Assembly: GCA_963716115.1 (NCBI GenBank)
Contig: CAVQSZ010000011.1
Coordinates: forward strand, 6,625 to 70,624
Length of the DNA stretch: 64,000 bases
From: AP-15 sp963716115
GTDB taxonomy: Bacteria > Pseudomonadota > Alphaproteobacteria > ATCC43930 > CGMCC-115725
Reading direction: 5' to 3'
Shown: positions 19,445-27,001 of the stretch, piece after piece
Numbering within the stretch: position 1 is the stretch's first letter
Layout: each line of letters starts with the position of its first letter
The notes under the pieces: generated by a model
The model's input: the letters and a program-made list of their open reading frames with translations, nothing else
The model's database searches: none
What the model was told of the DNA's origin: nothing
Position numbers and translations under genes: made by a program

Positions 19445-20383
19445 TCACGCCGTCCCTTGCGGCCGGTGGCGCTTGACGGCTTCGGGGTTGGTCGAATCGG
19501 CGCCCATGTAGACGCCGCGCTCCCATTGGCGTTTCAGCGGGTCGGCGACCTTCAACGCCATGCGGCCGATCGGCTCGATCTCGATTTCGACGGTCTCGCC
19601 GTCCTGCAAGGCGCCGAGCCCCTCGTGGTTGGTGCCGCAGGCGATCAAATCGCCGCTGTTCAAGGTCATCACCGTCGAGGCGAACTCGATCAGCTCCGGC
19701 ACGCGGTGCTCCATGTCGTCGGTGTTGTAGTGGTGGCGCAGCTGGCCGTCGTTCCAAAAGCGCACGACCAGATCGTTGGGCTCGGGGATCTCGTCGGCGG
19801 TGGCGATGCAGGGGCCGATCGGCGCGAAGGTGTCGAACGACTTGCCGAGCCAGCTGCCGGCCTTCCAGGTCCGCCGCCCCTCGCCGCGCGCCGACACGTC
19901 AACGAGGCAGGTATAGCCGAAGACGGCGCTGCGCCAATCGGCCTGGGCGACCTTCTTGGCCGGGCCCTTGACGACCAGCGCCAATTCGGCCTCGTGCATG
20001 AAGATCCAGGGCTCGGTCATTTCCGGCAAGACGATCGTGTCGCCCGGCCCGACCACCGCCTCCGGGTTCTTCAGGAACATGTTCAACGGCCGCGCCTCAC
20101 GCTGCGCGTGCTCCCAGTAATTGGCGATGCAGCACAGGATCTTGCCCGGCCGCGGCAAGGGCGGGCGCAGCTGCACCTGAGCGAGCGGCGCGGCTTCGCC
20201 CCCGGCCGCAAGCCGCTCCAGCGCGGGTTTCAGGCGATCGAACCCGTCGATCAAATTCTGCATCGTCAATTGCGGGGTGTGCCCGCGCTCGACTACGCCG
20301 GCGAGGCTGACGACGCCGCGATCGGTCAGCAGCCCGGGCGCCGGTTCTATTTGTCCGGAAGTCTGGAACAGCACCAGCTTCAT
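19445..20383 (-). CDS. Fumarylacetoacetate hydrolase-family protein
   Basis: 312 residues of the FAH fold, whose members hydrolyse C-C bonds, decarboxylate oxaloacetate or isomerise ring-cleavage products. Metal-binding acids lie in 'FMHEAELALVVKG' (Glu-x-Glu), 'FGYTCLVDVSARGE' and 'KSFDTFAPIGPCI'. The C-terminal 'SGDLIACGTNHEGLGALQDG' is the conserved substrate-pocket block. I chose ATG 20383, since the longer frame to 20587 overlaps the divergent TauD upstream region. It is divergent from the two TauD-type genes with 127 bases between starts, so a shared control region is likely. Confidence 0.88.
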   Translation of the reverse strand: MKLVLFQTSGQIEPAPGLLTDRGVVSLAGVVERGHTPQLTMQNLIDGFDRLKPALERLAAGGEAAPLAQVQLRPPLPRPGKILCCIANYWEHAQREARPLNMFLKNPEAVVGPGDTIVLPEMTEPWIFMHEAELALVVKGPAKKVAQADWRSAVFGYTCLVDVSARGEGRRTWKAGSWLGKSFDTFAPIGPCIATADEIPEPNDLVVRFWNDGQLRHHYNTDDMEHRVPELIEFASTVMTLNSGDLIACGTNHEGLGALQDGETVEIEIEPIGRMALKVADPLKRQWERGVYMGADSTNPEAVKRHRPQGTA

Positions 20384-20510
20384 GATTGTCCTCCCCGATC
20401 CTGCAACCGAGATTAGCTGCTCCGGCGCATGGCAACCATCGCATTCTCTCGGTTGACATGCGGCAATGCGGCGGTCGACGCTTCCGCATGGCGTTTGGGA
20501 GGAATGAGCG

Positions 20511-21365
20511 ATGGTCGAGATTCGCCGCATGGGGCCGCAGATCGGGGTCGAGGTTACCGGTGTCGATGTCAAGACGCTCGACGACAAGGGCTTCGCGCCG
20601 ATCTACCGGGCCTGGCTTGACCACAACATCCTGGTGGTGCGCGACCAGGAGCTCGGCTTGCAGGATTTCCTGCGCTACAGCCGGCGTTTCGGGCCGGTCG
20701 TGCCGCACCCGTCGAAATCGACGCGCCATCCCGAGATCCCCGAGATCACGATGCTCGGGATCAACAAAGTCGACGCGCAAGGCAAATTGATCGACGCCAT
20801 CTATCGGCGCGGCGCCGAGGGCTGGCATACCGACGGCGCCTACAACCAGCAGCCGTTCAAGGCGACCCAGCTCTACGCGCTGGCGATCCCGAGCCGCGGC
20901 GGCGACACCCTGTTCGCCAACGGCTACGCCGCCTATGACGCCCTGCCCGAGCGGCTGAAGCGGCGGCTCGACGGCGCGCTCGGCGCCTTTTCCTATGGCG
21001 GCCGGCGCGGCGGCTCGCCGCTCCTCGACAAGGAGGACCAGGAGTGGAAGCCGGTCTTCCACAGGGTCATCCGCACCCATCCCGAGACCGGGCGCAAATC
21101 CTTATATTTCGACCCCGGCAAGATCGTCGACATCCTCGGGGCCGAGCGGGCGGAGAGCGACGCGCTGATCGCCGAGCTTAAGGGCTGCATGATCCAGCCC
21201 GAGGCGGAATACCGGCACAAATGGAGGAAGGGCGACATCGTGATCTGGGACAATCGCTGCTCCTATCACCGGGCCGCCGGCGACTATCCGCCCGAGGAGG
21301 ACCGCATCCACTGGCGGGTATCGATCAACGACTACGGGGTCGAAGCCCTGGAAGCGGCGGAGTAA
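20511..21365 (+). CDS. TauD/TfdA-family 2-oxoglutarate/Fe(II) dioxygenase (first)
   Basis: 284 residues. The Fe(II) facial triad is seen as His-x-Asp in 'GWHTDGAYNQQPF' (about residues 104-116) and the distal His in 'CSYHRAAGDYPPEED'. The conserved N-terminal 'GVEVTGVDVKTLDDKGF' matches TauD, tfdA and related enzymes that hydroxylate sulfonates, phenoxyacids or other small acids. GGAGGAATGAGCG precedes ATG 20511. The second TauD-like gene starts 4 bases after its stop, so the two are an operon, and the paired enzymes may act on successive or alternative substrates. Confidence 0.9.
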   Translation: MVEIRRMGPQIGVEVTGVDVKTLDDKGFAPIYRAWLDHNILVVRDQELGLQDFLRYSRRFGPVVPHPSKSTRHPEIPEITMLGINKVDAQGKLIDAIYRRGAEGWHTDGAYNQQPFKATQLYALAIPSRGGDTLFANGYAAYDALPERLKRRLDGALGAFSYGGRRGGSPLLDKEDQEWKPVFHRVIRTHPETGRKSLYFDPGKIVDILGAERAESDALIAELKGCMIQPEAEYRHKWRKGDIVIWDNRCSYHRAAGDYPPEEDRIHWRVSINDYGVEALEAAE

Positions 21366-21369
21366 GGCA

Positions 21370-22260
21370 ATGATCGAAGTCGTCCCGTTCGAAGCCGGGC
21401 TCGGCGCCGAAATTCGCGGCGTCGACATCAGCCGGCCGCTCTGCGCGCAGGACCGCGACGCGATCCGCGCCGCCTGGCTCGAGCATCTGGTGCTGCGCTT
21501 TCGCGAGCAGCCGATGAGCGACGCGCAGCACATGGCCTTCACCCGCCAGTTCGGCGAGCTCGAATTCAACCCCGCGGCGCTGATCGCCAGGCAATACGGC
21601 GTCCAGACGCAGACCGCGGGCCGCCGCGGCGAGATCCCGCCGGAAATTTCGGTCATCTCGAACATCGTCGAGGACGGCAAGGCGATCGGCGGCCTCGGCG
21701 ACGGCGAGGCGTTCTGGCACACCGACAGCTCGTTCGTCGATGCGCCGCCGGCGGCGAGCCTGCTGCGCTCGCTCGAAATCCCGCCGCCGAGCGCGCGCGG
21801 CAACGGCGCCACTTATTTCCTGAACATGTACGCCGCCTACGACACATTGCCCGAGGACACCCGGCGGCGCATCGACGGCATGACGATGATCCACGCCGCG
21901 ACGCATTCGAGCGGCGGCAAGGCGCATAAGGGGTTCGAGACGGTCGCCGACCCGAGCAAGGCGCCCGGCGCGCATCAGCCGATGGTGCGCACCCACCCCG
22001 AGACCGCGCGCAAGGCGCTCTTTCTCGGGCGCCGGATCAACGCCTACGTCATCGGGCTGCCGGTGGCGGAGAGCGAAGCCTTGCTCGACGAGCTGTGGTC
22101 GCACGCGACGCAGGAAAAATTCACCTGGCGGCAGGATTGGCGGGTCGGCGACCTGATCTGGTGGGACAATCGCTGCGCGATGCACCGTCGCGACGCCTTC
22201 GACCCGTCGAGCCGCCGGCTGATGCACCGCACCCAGCTCAAGGGCGACCGCCCGGTGTGA
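21370..22260 (+). CDS. TauD/TfdA-family 2-oxoglutarate/Fe(II) dioxygenase (second)
   Basis: 296 residues, a paralogue of the previous gene. The iron ligands are 'FWHTDSSFVDAPP' (His-x-Asp) and 'CAMHRRDAFDPSSRR', with Arg for 2-oxoglutarate near 'MHRTQLKGD'. The N-terminal 'GLGAEIRGVDISRPL' is diagnostic for the family. It is translationally close to the first TauD gene (4-base gap) and divergent from the FAH-like gene. Dioxygenase plus FAH-like hydrolase suggests breakdown of a small ether, sulfonate or aromatic acid; the actual substrate is unknown. Confidence 0.9.
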   Translation: MIEVVPFEAGLGAEIRGVDISRPLCAQDRDAIRAAWLEHLVLRFREQPMSDAQHMAFTRQFGELEFNPAALIARQYGVQTQTAGRRGEIPPEISVISNIVEDGKAIGGLGDGEAFWHTDSSFVDAPPAASLLRSLEIPPPSARGNGATYFLNMYAAYDTLPEDTRRRIDGMTMIHAATHSSGGKAHKGFETVADPSKAPGAHQPMVRTHPETARKALFLGRRINAYVIGLPVAESEALLDELWSHATQEKFTWRQDWRVGDLIWWDNRCAMHRRDAFDPSSRRLMHRTQLKGDRPV

Positions 22261-22345
22261 CCCCGACCGGGCGCCGCGCGGCGCCCGGCTATTCGCATGC
22301 GGCGGTGCAGCATCCGGCCCGGTCGCGCGCCGCGGCAGCGGGCGC

Positions 22346-23219
22346 TCAGCCGGTCCGCACGTACTTGTCGACGCTGCGGTCCTGGGTCAGGCCGGCGTAG
22401 ATATCGCCCTTCGAGTCGACGCCGACGCCGTGGACATGGCGGCTCGCCATGCGCGCGAGCACATTTCCCTGTGGATCGCGCACGCAGATTTGCGCGGGCT
22501 TGCCGCCGTCCTCCTGCTCGGCGATGTAGAAATTGCCGTCCCGGCCGCGAGTGATGTCGTTGGGGCCGCCCATGCCGGTCCACTGGCCGAGAAAATCACC
22601 CTCGGGCGTGAAGATTTGGATGCGCTGGTTCGAACGGTCGGCGACGTAGAGCTTGCCGTCATCGTCGAAGGCGATGCTGTGCGGCAGGTGGAACTGGCCC
22701 TCGCCCTTGCCCGGCGCGCCCCACGACTTGACCAGGCTTCCGTCCTTGGCAAAGCGGTGCACGCGGGCGTTGCGGTAGCCGTCGGTCACGTAAATATCGC
22801 CGTTGGGGTGAGGCATCATCTCGGTCGGATGATTGAACGGCCCCGCCGCGCGCTCCGCCAGCCAGTTGGCGACATGACCGGTGTCGGAATGAACGCCGCG
22901 CCGGCCGAGCTCCAACAGGGGCTTGCCGTCCAAGGTGAACGACTTTGCGACCGAGTCCGAGCGGTCGGTCGTGTAAACTGTGTCGCCGACAATCTTCAGC
23001 CCGTGCGGGTCGGTGACCTCGCCGCCGCCCCAGGCGCCCAAATACTTCCCGTCGCGGTCGAAGACGACGACCGGCGGGATCCTTGCGCTGGAACACGTAG
23101 ACGCGGTCCTGCGCATCGGCCGCCACCCGGCTGACCAGCCCGAAGGACTGCCCCTCGGGCAATTTGAAGAAATCGCGGATCAGCTCGTAGGTGTATTCGC
23201 CGGCGCCGATCTGTGCCAT
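22346..23219 (-). pseudogene. NHL-repeat protein (peptidylglycine lyase-like), one frameshift
   Basis: The chain begins 'MAQIGAGEYTYELIRDFF' (ATG 23219) and reaches 'RVYVFQRKD'. It then continues one frame over from 'PPVVVFDRDGKYLGAWGGG' to the C-terminus 'RSVDKYVRTG', giving about 290 residues with at least four NHL beta-propeller repeats ('GEGQFHLPHSIAFDDDGKLY', 'GGPNDITRGRDGNFYI'). Adding one C to the CCC run near 23080 would restore the frame. Relatives are propeller lyases or SMP-30-like lactonases. It is convergent with the TauD pair. Confidence 0.75.
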
Positions 23220-23444
23220 GGGTGTCCCTCCTCCCGGAAACGAGTGCCGCGGGGCGGCGTGCGCAGCGCGTTCCGCCGCCGATCAATTCGTCTCGACAGC
23301 TCAAATCGTAGCGCGTCCGATCAAGCCCCGCCACCGCCGCATCGCGGCCCCGCCCTCACGCCCTCGGACACGACAATCCCGGCGTTTGCTGCGCCGGGCC
23401 GCGATATCGTTTAAGCTCGCCACCAGGGACGGAGACCGACGACA

Positions 23445-23675
23445 ATGGCAGAGCATCCGCGCATCGCGCTCGATCCCGACGTGCTCGCGGGCAAGCCGGT
23501 CATTCGCGGCACGCGGCTCGCGGTCGAATTCGTGATCGGGCTGCTGGCGGACGGCTGGAGCGAGGCGGAGATCATCGCCAATTATCCGGGCGTCACGCAT
23601 GAAGACATCCTCTCCTGCCTCGCTTATGCGCGGGATGCGTTGAGCTCGGAAAAGGTGTTCCCGAGCGCGGCGTGA
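23445..23675 (+). CDS. DUF433-family antitoxin-like protein
   Basis: 76 residues of the DUF433 family: 'RIALDPDVLAGKPVIRGTRL' at the N-terminus, then 'LLADGWSEAEIIANYPGVT', a winged-helix motif. DUF433 genes regularly precede a DUF5615 PIN-like gene and are viewed as VapBC-like antitoxins. Here the partner follows 6 bases after the stop. The clean ATG at 23445 follows GGGACGGAGACC. Confidence 0.88.
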   Translation: MAEHPRIALDPDVLAGKPVIRGTRLAVEFVIGLLADGWSEAEIIANYPGVTHEDILSCLAYARDALSSEKVFPSAA

Positions 23676-23681
23676 CATAAG

Positions 23682-24061
23682 TTGCGGTTTCTGGCGGATG
23701 AGAATTTTCCCCGCGCCGCCATTGGCGCGCTCGAAGAGGCGGGACACGACGTCGTCTGGGTGAGGCTCACGATATCGGGCGCAACCGATGCCGACGTGCT
23801 GGCATTCGCCGCCCGCGAAGGCCGCATCCTGCTGACCTTCGACAAGGATTTTGGCGAGCTGGCGGCGCGATCGGCATTGCCACCCGGTTGTGGTGTCGTG
23901 CTCTTTCGTGTTCCTGCGCCGAGCGGCGCTTCGGCGGGGAGCGCCTTGCCGAACGAATCGCGGCGCGCGACGACTGGAGCGGTCATTTCTCGGTCGTCGA
24001 GCCGGGACGCGTTCGGATGCGCCGGCTTCCGAGACTCAGTAAGGCTCGCGCACGAAGATAA
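23682..24061 (+). pseudogene. DUF5615 PIN-like toxin, frameshifted
   Basis: It starts with TTG 23682 as 'LRFLADENFPRAAIGALEE', which contains the first PIN-like acidic residue (Asp in 'ADEN'). It continues through 'DADVLAFAAREGRILLTFDKDFGELA' with further acidic residues and 'GVVLFRVPAP'. The frame then changes near 23935 at a GGGG run, and the C-terminus resumes as 'GERLAERIAARDDWSGHFSV', ending at TAA 24059. Its last 26 bases overlap the end of the convergent thiolase-like gene. A nuclease toxin is expected from family context; loss of the tail may have neutralised it, or the shift may be an assembly error. Confidence 0.72.
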
Positions 24062-25220
24062 ACGTCGTGCCGGTGACGATCGGGGCGCTGGCGCCGACGA
24101 AGGAGACGTTGGCGTCCTTGACCTGGCGCGAGCCGGCGCGGCCGGAGGCTTGGAGGGCGCCTTCGATGATGTGCCACAGGCCGTGGATGCGGCCGGTGCC
24201 GAGGCTGCCGCCAAAGGTGTTGAGCGGCAGGTCGCCGTCCAATTCGATGCGCCCGTCCTGGATGAAGTCGAGGGCCTCGCCCTCCTTGCAGAAGCCGTAG
24301 CTTTCGAGGCCGTAGATCACCGAGGCCGAGAAGCCGTCATAGATCTGGGCCACGTCGACATCCCGGGGCCCGAAGCCGGAGCGCTCCCAGGTCAATTTCG
24401 CCGAGCTGCCGCCGCCCTCCATGTAGCTCGACAGGCTGCCGATGCGGCCGGCCACCTCGAAGTGGAGCCGCTGGCCGTAGCCGGCGAGGTAGGCCGGCCG
24501 CGGCTTCAGGTCGCGCGCCCGCTCGGCCGTCGTCAACACCACGGCGACCGCCCCCTGCACCGGGATGTCGCAATCGAAGAGGCAAAACGGGTACGCCACC
24601 ATCCGCGAGTTGAGGTAGTCCTCGCGCGTCAGCTCGACGCCGTGGAAATAGGCGTGCGGGTTGTGCTGGGTGTGGCGGCGCTGGGTCACCGCGAGGGTCG
24701 CCATCTTCTCGCGGCTCTGGCCGTGCCGTTCGAGCCAGCGCGTGTAGGCGACCGCCATCCCCTGCCCCGGCCCGCCAAAGCCGTAGGGGGCGGTGAACTG
24801 CGCCGCGCCCTGGGCATAGGCGCCGGGAAGGTTCTGGTAGGTGCCGCGCGGGTTGTGCATCGCCCGCCACACCACCGCGTATTTGCACACCCCGGCAATG
24901 AGCGCGTTGACCGCCTGCTGCACCGCACCCCCGATGTTGGTCGTGCCGACCTGGATGTGCCAGCCGAGATCGGGCAATTTCAGCATCGCCATCATGCAGT
25001 TGACCGACACGATCGAGATGCCGTCGACCTCGGCGTGGCCGGTCGCCGGCAGCTCGGGATAGGTCGCCAGCCCGTCGATGTCGGACATCTCGAGGCCCGA
25101 ATCCGCGACCGCCTCCCTGACCGCCGCCAGCGCATGCGCGGCGAGCGGAATATCGGCCGAGCGCGTGACCTTGGAAAAGCCCACGCCGCTCAACGCCACC
25201 TTGCATCGGTTCTCCCACAT
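24036..25220 (-). CDS. Thiolase-like protein (SCP2-thiolase/Ltp2 type) lacking the usual catalytic Cys
   Basis: 394 residues of the thiolase fold, starting 'MWENRCKVALSGVGFSKVTR'. The region that normally carries the nucleophilic Cys (C-A-S-G) reads 'QVGTTNIGGAVQQAVNAL', so the Cys is absent. 'VAQIYDGFSASVIYGLESYG' and the C-terminal 'LNTFGGSLGTGRIHG' are kept and match lipid-transfer-like proteins. Such proteins paired with a DUF35 partner act as aldolases (Ltp2 in steroid side-chain cleavage) or unusual thiolases (BbsB). It is the last gene of a four-gene operon, 14 bases after the DUF35 gene. A simple acetyl-CoA acetyltransferase is unlikely. Confidence 0.82.
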   Translation of the reverse strand: MWENRCKVALSGVGFSKVTRSADIPLAAHALAAVREAVADSGLEMSDIDGLATYPELPATGHAEVDGISIVSVNCMMAMLKLPDLGWHIQVGTTNIGGAVQQAVNALIAGVCKYAVVWRAMHNPRGTYQNLPGAYAQGAAQFTAPYGFGGPGQGMAVAYTRWLERHGQSREKMATLAVTQRRHTQHNPHAYFHGVELTREDYLNSRMVAYPFCLFDCDIPVQGAVAVVLTTAERARDLKPRPAYLAGYGQRLHFEVAGRIGSLSSYMEGGGSSAKLTWERSGFGPRDVDVAQIYDGFSASVIYGLESYGFCKEGEALDFIQDGRIELDGDLPLNTFGGSLGTGRIHGLWHIIEGALQASGRAGSRQVKDANVSFVGASAPIVTGTTFIFVREPY

Positions 25221-25234
25221 CGGGCCTGTCCTCC

Positions 25235-25690
25235 TCACTCAGCCGACGCGGCGCGCGCGAGGCGGAACTGCGGCAGGGTGATGTCGTCGTTCAGCTTCTC
25301 GAACACGATTTCGACGCGCCGCCCGACCTTCGCCTCGGTGTATTCGGCGTCCAGCAAGTTGCCGGCCAGCAACGCGCCGGGCGCGTCGTCGAGCTCGACA
25401 ATGATGCTGGCGTAGGGCGCCGCAGGCGCAAAGCGCTTGTCGCCGGTGTGGTGCATGATCGTGTAGGCATAGATCGCGCCGGCCCCCCCGGCGCCGTCAT
25501 GGCGCACCGGCTCGAATTCGAGGTCGGTCGCGACGCATCGGGTGCAGGTCGCGTAGGGCGGGTGCTGGAAATGGCCGCAGCTCCGGCAGCGCTGCAATTC
25601 CAGAACGCCGCGCTTGGCCGCATCCCAGAACGGCCTGGTCCACTCGTTCGGAACCGGGATCGGCCGGGTCACCTTGCTCCAGTCGCTCAT
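25235..25690 (-). CDS. Zn-ribbon OB-fold protein (DUF35 family)
   Basis: 151 residues. The N-terminal rubredoxin-like Zn ribbon has Cys-x2-Cys 'LQRCRSCGHFQHPP' and a second pair in 'YATCTRCVATDLEFEPV'. The rest is an OB-fold with 'IYAYTIMHHTGDKRFAPAAPY'. DUF35 proteins form complexes with thiolase-like enzymes (ChsH2-Ltp2, BbsA-BbsB, archaeal thiolase/HMG-CoA synthase) and position the CoA substrate. The thiolase-like partner lies 14 bases downstream; the CoA-transferase gene ends 33 bases upstream. Confidence 0.9.
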   Translation of the reverse strand: MSDWSKVTRPIPVPNEWTRPFWDAAKRGVLELQRCRSCGHFQHPPYATCTRCVATDLEFEPVRHDGAGGAGAIYAYTIMHHTGDKRFAPAAPYASIIVELDDAPGALLAGNLLDAEYTEAKVGRRVEIVFEKLNDDITLPQFRLARAASAE

Positions 25691-25723
25691 TGTCCTTGTC
25701 CTGTCTCTTGCTGCCGGTTTCCC

Positions 25724-27001
25724 TCAGACGACGCGGCTTTCCGCGAGAACCGAGAGCTCACCGCGCGACAGCCCCAATTCGTCGCAGTAAATTTCCACAT
25801 TGTGCTCGCCGATCAATGGCGCCCGTCTGGAGATCCGCCAGGGCGAGCCGTTGTAGATGGCCGCCTCGCCCGGGTAGACGAAGCTGCGGCCGAGCTCCGG
25901 GTGCTCGACCTCTTTCCAAAAGCCGCGATCGTGCAGGTGCGGGTCGTCAAGGAGCGCCTCCGGGGCGCGCACCGCCCCCCAGGTGAAGCCGCGTTCCTGG
26001 GCGGCGTGGTAAACCTCCTCCGCCGGCAGGCTGGCGATGAAGCCGGCGACCAGGTCATCGATGATGTGGGATGTGCTCGCCGCGATGACGGCCGGATCCT
26101 GGTATTTCGGATCCCTCAGATCGCCGGCCATGCCGTAGCCGTCAAGCAGGTCCGCCAATTCCCCGATGTACCTGGGGTTGAGCCGACCCGCCACCAGCGC
26201 CGTGACGTAGGCCCCGTCCTTGGCGCGGAACTGGGTGCGCGGGGTCGGGCCGGCGGCGTGATGGCGGCCGGTCTGACGGCGCAGCGCCTCTCCGCGGTAG
26301 ATGTAGTTGGCGATCGCCGACTCGGTGGTCAGCGCGCAGGCCTCGTGGATCGACGCGTCGATATATTGCCCTTGCCCGGCGACGGTTCGGTAGACCAGGG
26401 CGGCCATGATCGCCATGTACGCGAAATGGCCGCCCATGTGCCATGCCGCGCCGCCGCCGGGGGCGATCGGCGGCGCATTGTGGGCGTCGGCCTCGTCATA
26501 GCCGGTGGAGGCCATCTCGCCGCCGGCCGCCATGTGCAGCAGGTCGCTGGAAAGATAGTCCCGCCAGGGGCCGGTCTGGCCAAAGGAGGTCAGCGCGCAC
26601 ATGACCAGCCGCGGGTTTTGCCGCCGCAGGGTTTCGTAATCGAGCCCCAGGGTCGCCAGCCAGCCCGGCCGGAAGGTCTCCAGAACGACGTCCGCCGTCG
26701 CCGCCAAACGCCGGAACAGCCCGCGGCCGTCGGCGGTTTCGAGGTCAAGGGTAACGCCGCGCTTGGAGGTGTTGCAGCACCAGAACGACAGGCTGCGGTC
26801 CGGGTGCGGGATGTCGTCGAGGAATGGCCCGACGCGGCGGCTGGGCTCGCCGCCGGGGGGCTCGATCTTGACCACATCGGCCCCGAGATCGCCGAGAAGC
26901 TTGCCGCAGAACTGGCCCTTTTCGTCGGCGAGCTCCAGGATTCGCAAGCCGGCCAGCGGGCCCGGCAAAGGCTGGCCGTCAGTCTCACGGGGACCGCTCA
27001 C
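25724..27001 (-). CDS. Class III CoA-transferase subunit without the catalytic Asp
   Basis: 425 residues of the CaiB/BaiF family, which swaps CoA between acids. 'ILELADEKGQFCGKLLGDLG' and 'NTSKRGVTLDLETADGR' are typical. At the position of the conserved catalytic Asp this protein reads Trp187-His188 ('GGGAAWHMGGHFAYMA'), whereas its neighbour has Asp176-Asp177. It starts with GTG 27001, which overlaps the TGA of the upstream CoA-transferase gene as GTGA. The tight coupling and the missing Asp suggest the structural half of a heteromeric enzyme, as in BbsEF. A stand-alone CoA-transferase is less likely. Confidence 0.85.
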   Translation of the reverse strand: MSGPRETDGQPLPGPLAGLRILELADEKGQFCGKLLGDLGADVVKIEPPGGEPSRRVGPFLDDIPHPDRSLSFWCCNTSKRGVTLDLETADGRGLFRRLAATADVVLETFRPGWLATLGLDYETLRRQNPRLVMCALTSFGQTGPWRDYLSSDLLHMAAGGEMASTGYDEADAHNAPPIAPGGGAAWHMGGHFAYMAIMAALVYRTVAGQGQYIDASIHEACALTTESAIANYIYRGEALRRQTGRHHAAGPTPRTQFRAKDGAYVTALVAGRLNPRYIGELADLLDGYGMAGDLRDPKYQDPAVIAASTSHIIDDLVAGFIASLPAEEVYHAAQERGFTWGAVRAPEALLDDPHLHDRGFWKEVEHPELGRSFVYPGEAAIYNGSPWRISRRAPLIGEHNVEIYCDELGLSRGELSVLAESRVV

